Below, in pieces: positions 34,603 to 42,184 of a stretch of DNA of 64,000 nucleotides. The translations under genes and the position numbers were made by a program. Origin of the DNA: JAFMJV01 sp963814315. Lineage in GTDB: Bacteria; Chloroflexota; Limnocylindria; Limnocylindrales; CSP1-4. The DNA lies in NCBI GenBank assembly GCA_963814315.1, contig CAWFCG010000001.1:682001-746000 (forward strand), written 5' to 3'. The notes under the pieces are model-generated. The model was not told where the DNA came from. It searched no databases and worked only from the letters and a program-made list of their open reading frames with translations. Position 1 is the stretch's first letter, and each line of letters opens with the position of its first letter.

Positions 34603-35244
34603 ATGCCAAAGGCTGCAGTCCCGCCACCGCCCGCCCCCATCGGAGGCAAGCGCGCGGCTACCTTCCAAGAGGAAGTCATCGCCATGATCCCGGCTGACTC
34701 CCGCCTTGAGACCTGCATCCAGTGCGGCACGTGTGGTGGCTCGTGCCCCTCGTACGCGGACATGGACCACACGCCGCGGCAGATCTTCGCCCTCATCCGT
34801 GCCGGCGCTCGCGACAAGGTCATGGATAGCAACACGCCCTGGATGTGCGTGAGTTGCTATCTCTGTGCAGTCCGCTGCCCGCAGCAGATCCACATCCCTG
34901 ACGTGATGTACGCGTTGAAAGCCAAGGCCACGCAGGAGGCCCGCGTTCCCAGCCACGTCGCGCCCGACTTTTCCAGGACCTTCGTGGACTACATCCACAA
35001 GTATGGGCGCAGCTTCGAGGTCGGTCTGGTGGCGAAGCACTACCTGCGCCACCACATGACACGGCTGCCGGGCATGACGACCTCGGGCATCGGCATGGTC
35101 ACCAAGGGCCGCATGGGCTTCCGACCACACCAGATCAAGGGCCTCGTCGGGCTCAACGCCATCCTTGACCGCGCCACCGAGCTTGAACAGGCGAAGCAGC
35201 GGAGCGTCTTCGAAGAACGGCCGCCGGCCGGAGGAGCCCACTGA
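34603..35244 (+). CDS. hdrC: Heterodisulfide reductase subunit C
   Basis: Electron-transfer subunit of 213 residues with two [4Fe-4S] motifs: CIQCGTCGGSCPSY (about 38-51) and CVSCYLCAVRCPQQ (about 83-96), each followed by the helical HdrC sequences. In methanogens HdrC relays electrons from HdrA to the HdrB catalytic subunit. ATG 34603 follows AAAGAGG. It is the first gene of an eight-gene operon; its stop and the hdrB start share TGATG. A longer C-terminal basic region (about 150-213) has no assigned role. Confidence 0.93.
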   Translation: MPKAAVPPPPAPIGGKRAATFQEEVIAMIPADSRLETCIQCGTCGGSCPSYADMDHTPRQIFALIRAGARDKVMDSNTPWMCVSCYLCAVRCPQQIHIPDVMYALKAKATQEARVPSHVAPDFSRTFVDYIHKYGRSFEVGLVAKHYLRHHMTRLPGMTTSGIGMVTKGRMGFRPHQIKGLVGLNAILDRATELEQAKQRSVFEERPPAGGAH

Positions 35245-36261
35245 TGGCCACGCAGTACATGTACTACCCGGGCTGTTCCATGGACGGCACCGGCAAGGCC
35301 TACCACGACTCCATCGAGGCGGTGCTGCCAGAGCTGAACATCGGCCTGGCTGAGCTGGACGACTGGAATTGCTGCGGTGCCACTGAGTACATGGGCATCA
35401 GCCCGCTGCGCTCGCAAGCGCTGGTGGGACGCAACCTGGCGCTGGCCGAGAAGCAGAAGAACGGCACGGACACGCTGGTGGCGCCATGCAGCGCGTGCTA
35501 CGTGAACCTCGCGCGGACCGACGCCTACGTGCGCGAGTCCGCGGAGCTGGCGGCCACCGTCAACGATGCGCTCGGCGCCGACGGCATGAGCTACACGCCC
35601 GGTTCCGTCAAGGTCCGCCACCTGCTGGAGGTCATGATCGACGACATCGGCCTGGAGGAGGTGGGCGCGCATGTCAAGCGACCGCTCAAGGGCCTGAAGC
35701 TGGCGCCATACATGGGCTGCCTGGTCTCTCGTCCCGACTACGACGATCGCTGGCAGCATCGCGAGCACCCGCACGCGCTCGACCAGCTGTTGCTGGCACT
35801 CGGCGCCGACGTGGTCGACTACTCCCGGCGCACCGACTGTTGCGGCGGGCACATGACCCAGATCAGCCCCGAGACGGGCCTGGAGCTCATCCGCCGGCTG
35901 ATCGTCGAGGCCGAGCGGGTCGGCGCGCATGCGCTCGTGACCGTCTGCCCCATGTGCCAGATGAACGTCGACTTCTACCAGCGCGAGATGAACCACCACT
36001 TCCGCGAAGACCACCACATGCCCATCCTGTTCTTCACGCAGCTGATGGGCCTGGCCTACGGCATGCCGGCCAAGACACTGGGCTTCGGGCGCGAGATCGA
36101 TCTCGGCCCGTCCGGCCCTGGCCAACATCGGCATCGAGGCCCCCCTGACCGAAGAGGAGGAGGCCGCCCTGGCCGCGGCTGCCAAGCCGGCACGCCGCAA
36201 GCGGGGGGACCCCACGCTACCGAGTCCCGCGCCACGAGAGGATGAGGAGGTGCTGCGATGA
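35244..36261 (+). CDS. hdrB: Heterodisulfide reductase subunit B, frameshifted near 3' end
   Basis: Catalytic subunit with two complete CCG domains, each binding a noncubane [4Fe-4S] cluster in the family: YYPGCSMDG, WNCCGATEY, APCSACY; then MGCLVSRP, DCCGGHMT, CPMCQMN. It would reduce a disulfide at these clusters. Around 36100 one extra base (GATCTCGG) shifts the frame. As written the tail is a Gly/Arg/Pro-rich anomaly ending at 36245. With one base removed it reads SARPALANIGIEAPL, then acidic and basic residues, to a TGA at 36259-36261 that overlaps the hdrA ATG as ATGA, like the other junctions in the operon. Corrected length 338 residues. Confidence 0.92.
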
Positions 36262-38297
36262 CCGCCCCCAAGACCGGCGTCTACATCTGCCACTGCGGCA
36301 CCAACATCTCGGCCATGGTCGATGTCGAGGCGGTCCGCGACTGGGCCCTCGACGAGCTGGGTGACAAGGGTGTGGTCGTCTCGCGTGACTACCCCTTCAT
36401 GTGCTCCAGCCTGGGTCAGGAGCTGATCGAGAAGGACATCAAGGAGTACGGCCTGGAACGCGTGGTGGTGGGTGCCTGCTCGCCGCACATGCATGAGAAG
36501 ACGTTCCGAGAAGCCAGCTCCAATGCCGGCCTCAACCCGTACTTGGCCGAGCTGGTGTCGATCCGCGAGCAGGTCTCGTGGGTGCATACCGACAAGGCCA
36601 AGGCGACCGAGAAGGCCAAGGCCATCATCGCCGGCGGCGTCTACCGAGTCGCCGAGCACGAGCCGCTGGAGCCCGTCATCGCCCCGGTCAACAACGCCAC
36701 GCTCATCGTGGGCGGCGGCATCGCCGGCTTGACCGCGGCGTTGGAGATCGCCAAGGCGGGGTATCCGGTCCATATCGTGGAGCGCGAACCGTCGATCGGC
36801 GGCCACATGGCCCAGTACGACAAGACCTTCCCCACACTCGACTGTGCGGCCTGCATCCTGACGCCCAGGATGGTCGATGCCGGAGCCCACAAGAACATCA
36901 CGTTGCACACCTGGAGCGAGGTGGTGGACGTCTCGGGTTCGGTGGGTGATTTCAAGATCAAGGTCAAGCACAAGCCACGGATGGTCGTGGAGGCCGACTG
37001 CACCGGCTGCGGGATCTGCTGGGAGAAGTGCCCGGTGCAGGTCATCGACACCGGCTTCGAATCAGGACTCGGCTACCGCAAGGCCATCTACACGCCCTTC
37101 CCCCAGGCCGTGCCCAAGTACCCGGTGTTGACACCTGAGGATTGCACCTACTTCCAGAAGGGCACCTGCCGGGCCTGCGAGAAGTTCTGCCCCGTCGATT
37201 GCATCGACTTCACCCAGACCGATGAGTTCGTCGAGCTCAACGTGGGCAACATCCTGCTGGCCACGGGCTTCCAGCCATTCGACGCCCGGCGCATCGAGTC
37301 CTACGGCTATGGCCGGCTGCCCAACGTCTTCACCTCCATGGAATTCGAGCGCATGAGCAACGCGGCCGGCCCCACCGGCGGCAAGATCGTGCTGCGCGAC
37401 GGTGTGACCGAGCCCAAGGCGGTGGCCATCGTTCACTGCGTCGGTTCACGCGACAAGAACACCAACGAATACTGCTCGGCGGTGTGCTGCATGCAGTCGC
37501 TCAAGTTCGCCCACCTCGTCCGGGAGCACACCAAGGCTGACGTCTACGAGTGCTACATCGACATGCGTACCCCGGGCAAGGGCTACGACGAGTTCTACAA
37601 CCGCGTCCTGGAGGAAGGTACTCAGTTCATCCGCGGCCGCGTCGCAGAGATCACCGACTCGCTGCGCTACCCGGAGGAAGAGGGCCACGAAGGTCGGCTC
37701 ATCGTGCAGGTAGAGGACACCCTGGCCGGCGTCAAGCGCCGCATCCCGGTGGACATGGTGATGCTCTCCGCGGGCATCGAGCCGCAGCCTGATGCGACCG
37801 AGGTGGCGCGCATGTTCGGCGTCGGTTGCAGCAGCAAGGGCTTCATCATCGAACGCCACGCCAAGCTGGACCCGGTGGCCACCATGACCGACGGCGTCTT
37901 CGCCGCCGGCACCGCGCTCGGTCCGCGTGACATCCCCAGCAGCGTCTCCAATGGTGCCGCAGCGGCCGCCACCATCCTCAGCCGCATCGCCCAGGGCGAG
38001 ATCGCCATGGAGCCCTACCGGGCCACCGTGGATACCGAGCGCTGCTCCGGCTGTCGCATCTGCAACGACCTGTGTCCGTTCAGCGCCATCTCCTTCGACA
38101 CGGACGCCATGGTCACCAACATCAATCCCAAGCTATGCCAGGGCTGTGGCGTGTGCGTGGCGGCCTGCCCCGCCAACGCCATCTCCGGCAGTGGCTTCAG
38201 CCACCATCAGATCATGGCCCAGATCGATGGCCTCCTGAGCTACCCGGGCGGTGGCCAAGGCAGGCCGGTCGAGGAAGCGGCGGGAGCGACAGCATGA
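36258..38297 (+). CDS. hdrA: Heterodisulfide reductase subunit A (FAD, bifurcating)
   Basis: 679-residue flavoprotein. It begins GVYICHCGTNISAMVDV, with early Cys in FMCSSLGQ and ACSPHMHE. FAD-binding motif LIVGGGIAGLTAALEIAKAG lies about 147-166; DCAACILTPRMV follows. Ferredoxin-type clusters: CTGCGICWEKCPVQ, GTCRACEKFCPVDC, CSGCRICNDLCPF and CQGCGVCVAACPANA. In methanogens HdrA bifurcates electrons from the hydrogenase to ferredoxin and to HdrBC. The start overlaps corrected hdrB and the stop overlaps mvhD, both as ATGA. Confidence 0.95.
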   Translation: MTAPKTGVYICHCGTNISAMVDVEAVRDWALDELGDKGVVVSRDYPFMCSSLGQELIEKDIKEYGLERVVVGACSPHMHEKTFREASSNAGLNPYLAELVSIREQVSWVHTDKAKATEKAKAIIAGGVYRVAEHEPLEPVIAPVNNATLIVGGGIAGLTAALEIAKAGYPVHIVEREPSIGGHMAQYDKTFPTLDCAACILTPRMVDAGAHKNITLHTWSEVVDVSGSVGDFKIKVKHKPRMVVEADCTGCGICWEKCPVQVIDTGFESGLGYRKAIYTPFPQAVPKYPVLTPEDCTYFQKGTCRACEKFCPVDCIDFTQTDEFVELNVGNILLATGFQPFDARRIESYGYGRLPNVFTSMEFERMSNAAGPTGGKIVLRDGVTEPKAVAIVHCVGSRDKNTNEYCSAVCCMQSLKFAHLVREHTKADVYECYIDMRTPGKGYDEFYNRVLEEGTQFIRGRVAEITDSLRYPEEEGHEGRLIVQVEDTLAGVKRRIPVDMVMLSAGIEPQPDATEVARMFGVGCSSKGFIIERHAKLDPVATMTDGVFAAGTALGPRDIPSSVSNGAAAAATILSRIAQGEIAMEPYRATVDTERCSGCRICNDLCPFSAISFDTDAMVTNINPKLCQGCGVCVAACPANAISGSGFSHHQIMAQIDGLLSYPGGGQGRPVEEAAGATA

Positions 38298-38803
38298 CCG
38301 CACCTGTGACCACTCCCCACACTACGGCCCCGTCTCCGGCGGTCGCGGCGGCACCGTTCGAACCGCTCATCCTGGGCTTCACCTGTAACTGGTGCAGCTA
38401 CCGCGCCGCCGACCTTGCCGGGACCTCTCGCATCAAGTACCCCGATAACGTCCGGCTCATCCGCCTGATGTGCTCAGGGCGCATGGAGCCCGAGTTCATC
38501 CTTGAGGGCTTCGCCAAGGGTGCCGACGCGGTGATCATGACCGGCTGCTGGCCGGAGGATTGCCACTACCGGATCCAGTCAGTGAAGGCCTTGCGACGCT
38601 TTCTTTTCCTGCGTCGGACGCTATCCGACCTGGGCATCGAGCCGGCACGGCTGCAACGCTTCTACGCCAGTGCCGCCGAGGGTAAGCGTTTCGCCGATGA
38701 GATGACCCGCATCGTGGCCGAGGTCAGGGCACTCGGCCCCATCCCACCCCAGATCCGAGCAACGCTGGCTCCGGTCGCTGAGCCCGTGGAGGTCGAGGCA
38801 TGA
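38294..38803 (+). CDS. mvhD: Methyl-viologen-reducing hydrogenase delta subunit (MvhD)
   Basis: Small [2Fe-2S] protein of 169 residues that links the hydrogenase to HdrA. Conserved Cys lie in GFTCNWCSYRAADLAG, LMCSGRMEPEF and TGCWPEDCHYRI. The N-terminal 25 residues are a Thr/Pro/Ala-rich extension. It starts at ATG 38294 within the hdrA stop (ATGA) and itself overlaps mvhG by ATGA. Confidence 0.93.
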   Translation: MTAPVTTPHTTAPSPAVAAAPFEPLILGFTCNWCSYRAADLAGTSRIKYPDNVRLIRLMCSGRMEPEFILEGFAKGADAVIMTGCWPEDCHYRIQSVKALRRFLFLRRTLSDLGIEPARLQRFYASAAEGKRFADEMTRIVAEVRALGPIPPQIRATLAPVAEPVEVEA

Positions 38804-39864
38804 CCACCCAAGTCGCTACCCCGGTCCAAGTCGAAACCGCGGTGGCCAAGGGCACCCCGGTGACGCAGAGTGCCGCGGCAGAAGTCGAAGCCAAGCCCCG
38901 CTACAAGTTGGCGATGTATTGGGCCTCTGCCTGCGGTGGTTGTGACGTCGCCGTGCTGAACCTGGGCATGAAGCTCATCGAGTTCACCGAACGCTGGGAG
39001 CCGGTCTTCTGGCCCGCCGCCATGGACGGCAAGCGGGCGGACGTGCGTGCCATGGACGACGGCGAGATCGACGTCTGCCTCTTCGACGGCGGCATCCGCA
39101 CCGACGAGGACGCCGAGATGGCGCACCTGATGCGAGCCAAGTCGAAGGTGCTGGTGGCCTTCGGGTCATGCGCCAGCGAGGGCTGCATCCCCGGCCTCGC
39201 TAACCAACGCTCCGTCGAGGAGGTCTTCGCGGCCGCCTACGACCCCGAGCTCAACGACGTGACCGACGGCCAGCTTCCCAACGGCCCCTGGGAATCACCG
39301 TATGGGGAGCTGCATCTGCCGACCCTGCAGCTGCGGCTCCAAACGCTGGCCCAGGTGGTGGACATCGACTACTCGGTGCCCGGCTGCCCGCCGGAGACCG
39401 AGCGCATCGCTGAGGTGCTCAGTGCGGTCACGGCCGCACTCGATGGCACCGGTCCCCTCCCGCCCAAGGGCGCGGTGCTTGGCGCCGGCACGTCGACCGT
39501 CTGTGACGAGTGCAAGCGCGAGCGTGGTGTGAAGTCCATCAAGGCATTCAAGCGCATCCAGACGCTGGCCGAGGTCGATCCCGACCTGTGCCTGCTGGAG
39601 CAGGGCCTGCCTTGCTGCGGCCCGGCGACGCGAGACGGCTGCGGCGCCAAGTGCCCCGCGGCCGGTGCGCCCTGCATCGGCTGCTACGGCGCCACCCAGG
39701 GTGTCAACGACTTCGGGGCCCGCCTGCTCTCAGCCTACGCCTCAGTGGTCGACGCCAGCGAGCCAGAGGACATCGAACGCATCCTGGCTGGCCTGCCTGA
39801 CACGGTAGGCCAGTTCTATCGCTTCAGCCTGGCAGCCTCGCTGCTTCACGGGGGTCGGTCATGA
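38800..39864 (+). CDS. mvhG: [NiFe] hydrogenase small subunit (group 3c, MvhG)
   Basis: 354 residues. The N-terminus is a ~25-residue extension, then YWASACGGCDVAVLNLG (proximal cluster Cys pair), AFGSCASEGCIPG and SVPGCPPETERIAE. Further Cys for medial and distal clusters lie in CDECKRERG, LPCCGPATRDGCGAKCP and CIGCYG. There is no Tat signal, so it is cytoplasmic, as in group 3. ATGA overlaps at both ends. It passes electrons from the NiFe site to MvhD. Confidence 0.93.
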   Translation: MTTQVATPVQVETAVAKGTPVTQSAAAEVEAKPRYKLAMYWASACGGCDVAVLNLGMKLIEFTERWEPVFWPAAMDGKRADVRAMDDGEIDVCLFDGGIRTDEDAEMAHLMRAKSKVLVAFGSCASEGCIPGLANQRSVEEVFAAAYDPELNDVTDGQLPNGPWESPYGELHLPTLQLRLQTLAQVVDIDYSVPGCPPETERIAEVLSAVTAALDGTGPLPPKGAVLGAGTSTVCDECKRERGVKSIKAFKRIQTLAEVDPDLCLLEQGLPCCGPATRDGCGAKCPAAGAPCIGCYGATQGVNDFGARLLSAYASVVDASEPEDIERILAGLPDTVGQFYRFSLAASLLHGGRS

Positions 39865-41327
39865 CACGCATCAGCATCGATCCCGTCACGCGCCTGGAGG
39901 GTCACGGCAAGATCGAGATCCTCCTCGATGAGGCAGGCGACGTCGAGCACACCTATTTCCAGATCCCGGAGCTGCGTGGCTTCGAGTCGTTCTGCGTCGG
40001 ACGTCCCGTGGAAGACATGCCGGCCCTGACCAACCGCATCTGCGGCGTGTGCCCAGAGGCCCACCACATGGCTGCCGCCAAGGCCGCAGACGCGGTCTAC
40101 GGCGTGACCGTGCCGCGAGCCGGGCGCATGCTGCGAGAGCTGCTCTACAACGCCTTCTATGTCACCGACCACGCGACACACTTCTACGTGCTCAGCGGGC
40201 CGGACCTGATCATGGGACCAGATGCGCCCAAGGCTGAGCGCAACATCCTCGGTGTGGTCAAGAAGGTCGGCGCCGAGGTCGGCGGCAAGGTCATCGACGC
40301 GCGCAAGGCTGGACATCGTGTCATCGAGATCATCGGTGGCCGGCGCATCCATCCTTGCACCGGCGTGCCGGGCGGCATGACCAAGGCCATCAGCGAAGAA
40401 GAGCGCGACGAGATCAAGGTCCTCGCCGACGCCATGGTCGAGTTCGGCAGCTTCAGCCTGGAGTTGTTCGACTCGATGCTGGCCGACGAGGCTATCGAGG
40501 AGATCGTCAAGGGTGATCTGTACACCCACCAGACCTACTACAGCGGGCTCGTCGACGCCGAGGACAAAGTCACCTTCTATGACGGACAGATCAAGGTCGT
40601 GGCGCCCGACGGTGAGGTCTTCGGACAATACGACCCCAAGGACTACCGCGACTGGATCAGCGAGAAGGTGGAGCCCTGGACCTTCCTGAAATTCCCCTAT
40701 CTCAAGGGCGTGGGCTGGAAAGGCCTCGTGGACGGCAAGGATTCGGGCATCTACACGGTGGCACCGCTGGGCCGGCTCAATGTGGCCTCGGGCATGGCCA
40801 CACCGAAGGCACAAGAAGCCTATGAGAAGTACTTTGCCACGCTCTCGCCCGACGGCAGCCCGGTGCACAGCCGCGGCGCCACCCACTGGGCTCGCCTCAT
40901 CGAACTGATGCAGGCGGCCGAGACGGTGCAGCAGCTGGTGAACGATCCCGAGATCACCTCGCGGGACGTCCGCGCCATCCCCACCGAGGTGCCCACCGAG
41001 GGCGTGGGCACGGTGGAAGCGCCGCGCGGCACGCTCACCCACCACTACTGGACCGACGAGAACGGCGTCATCACGCGGGTCAACCTCATCGTCGGCACCA
41101 CCAACAACTACGGACCCATCGCCATGTCCGTGGACAAGGCCGCACGCAGCCTGATCACCAAGGGCACCGTCGTGACCGAGGGCCTGCTCGATCGCATCGA
41201 GATGGGCTTCCGTGCCTATGACCCCTGTTTCGGCTGCGCCACCCACACCATGCCGGGTCAGATGCCCATGCTGGTCACGATCCGCGACAAGGACGGCAAC
41301 CCACTCAAGGAGCTGCGTCGTGACTGA
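39861..41327 (+). CDS. mvhA: [NiFe] hydrogenase large subunit (group 3c, MvhA)
   Basis: 488 residues. It begins RISIDPVTRLEGHGKIEI, with the L1 nickel motif RICGVCPEAHH (CxxC) near residue 59 and the L2 motif DPCFGCATH near the C-terminus. After L2 come about 27 residues (TMPGQMPM to the end), part of which may be removed by the protease encoded next. The active site would split H2 in the cytoplasm and feed the HdrABC complex. Absence of a neighbouring FrhB argues against an F420-reducing type. The stop overlaps the next gene by 8 bases. Confidence 0.94.
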   Translation: MTRISIDPVTRLEGHGKIEILLDEAGDVEHTYFQIPELRGFESFCVGRPVEDMPALTNRICGVCPEAHHMAAAKAADAVYGVTVPRAGRMLRELLYNAFYVTDHATHFYVLSGPDLIMGPDAPKAERNILGVVKKVGAEVGGKVIDARKAGHRVIEIIGGRRIHPCTGVPGGMTKAISEEERDEIKVLADAMVEFGSFSLELFDSMLADEAIEEIVKGDLYTHQTYYSGLVDAEDKVTFYDGQIKVVAPDGEVFGQYDPKDYRDWISEKVEPWTFLKFPYLKGVGWKGLVDGKDSGIYTVAPLGRLNVASGMATPKAQEAYEKYFATLSPDGSPVHSRGATHWARLIELMQAAETVQQLVNDPEITSRDVRAIPTEVPTEGVGTVEAPRGTLTHHYWTDENGVITRVNLIVGTTNNYGPIAMSVDKAARSLITKGTVVTEGLLDRIEMGFRAYDPCFGCATHTMPGQMPMLVTIRDKDGNPLKELRRD

Positions 41328-41871
41328 CTTGGTCGAGATCGGCACAGCCTACGGGCTGCGCATCGCCGAACCGGGCCACACGCTGGTGGTCGGGTTGGGC
41401 AACCCCATCCTGGGGGACGATGGCGTGGGTTGGCGCGTGATCGATGAGCTCGATGCGCTCGAGCACGATGAGGCCAGTCTGCAGCAGGCCTGCGTGGGGG
41501 GCGTGAGCCTGATGGAGTTGTTGGTCGGCTATCGACATGCCATCATCGTCGATGCCATCATCGATCCAAATGCCGAGCCGGGCAGCGTCTGGTGTCGGCC
41601 GTTATGGGCCGTGGAGACGCAGGTCGCGAGCCACTTGGACTCGACACACGATGCGCCGTTGCTAGTCGCCATCGAAGCCGGACGTGCGCTTGGCGCGGAC
41701 CTGCCGTCTGACATCGAGGTCGTGGGCATCGTCATCGAGCGTGGCGATGTCTTCGGCGAACAACTGAGCGACGTGGTCGCGGCCGCCGTTCCGGTCGCTG
41801 CGGCAGCGGTCGTGGGGGCGCTGCGAGGGCTGCGTCCGTCATCGCCACAGGGGGAGACTGTCCATGCATGA
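41320..41871 (+). CDS. Hydrogenase maturation protease
   Basis: HyaD/HycI-family endopeptidase of 183 residues that would trim the C-terminus of the large subunit after nickel insertion. GTG 41320 overlaps the mvhA stop (GTGACTGA). Signature GLGNPILGDDGVGWRVID near residue 27 has the first Ni-binding Asp; a second site lies in YRHAIIVDAIID (Asp), and His in SHLDSTHDAP (His). The C-terminal 40 residues are Ala/Val-rich. Confidence 0.9.
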   Translation: MTDLVEIGTAYGLRIAEPGHTLVVGLGNPILGDDGVGWRVIDELDALEHDEASLQQACVGGVSLMELLVGYRHAIIVDAIIDPNAEPGSVWCRPLWAVETQVASHLDSTHDAPLLVAIEAGRALGADLPSDIEVVGIVIERGDVFGEQLSDVVAAAVPVAAAAVVGALRGLRPSSPQGETVHA

Positions 41872-42124
41872 AGCCGGAGTCACCGAACGCATCCTGGAGG
41901 TCGTGCTGGAGCACGCCAATGAGGCCCACGCACAGCGCGTGACCGATGTCTACCTTGACATCGGAGATGAGTCGGGCATCGACCCCGACTCGGTCGAGCT
42001 GCACTGGCCGCTCTTGAGCGAGGGATCGCTGGCGGAACGTGCCGTCCTCCACTTCAACGTCGCCACCCAGGACCCGTTCTCCTTCCGCCTCACCAGCATC
42101 GAGGTGGACGAAGCGAACGACTAG
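41864..42124 (+). CDS. hypA: HypA-like nickel metallochaperone lacking the zinc-finger segment
   Basis: 86 residues, against about 113-120 for normal HypA. It starts MHEAGVTERILEVVLEHANE, with the Ni-binding Met-His-Glu, then DVYLDIGDESGIDPDSVELHW and LLSEGSLAERAVLHF. A usual HypA continues into a CxxC...CxxC zinc finger and then returns to an 'I-K-S-I-E-V-E' strand. Here the finger is missing and the chain passes from VATQDP directly to FRLTSIEVDEAND. No Cys is present at all. It is last in the operon (8-base overlap, ATGCATGA). No hypB-F genes lie in the window, so it may work with unlinked ones. Confidence 0.85.
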   Translation: MHEAGVTERILEVVLEHANEAHAQRVTDVYLDIGDESGIDPDSVELHWPLLSEGSLAERAVLHFNVATQDPFSFRLTSIEVDEAND

Positions 42125-42149
42125 GACTAGGCATCGGCCACCTCCATTG

Positions 42150-42181
42150 TCGAACCCCGCCGCAGCGGCCGCCGGGTTCGA
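42150..42181. terminator. Bidirectional hairpin between hydrogenase operon and subtilase gene
   Basis: TCGAACCC (42150-42157) pairs with GGGTTCGA (42174-42181), with G+C-rich loop sequence that can pair further. It lies between two convergent stops (42124 and 42185). It contains GGGTTCGA, like a tRNA T-arm, but no cloverleaf surrounds it. Confidence 0.6.
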
Positions 42182-42184
42182 TCG

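Noticed and set aside
35040..36971. 643-codon reverse frame over hdrB/hdrA
   Set aside because: His/Val/Asp-rich shadow typical of high-GC antisense; hdr genes on the other strand are certain.
39861..41327. F420-reducing hydrogenase (FrhA)
   Set aside because: No FrhB or FrhD neighbour; MvhD and HdrA adjoin, so group 3c is more likely.
39846..41345. 499-codon reverse frame over mvhA
   Set aside because: Shadow of the hydrogenase large subunit, with no domain.
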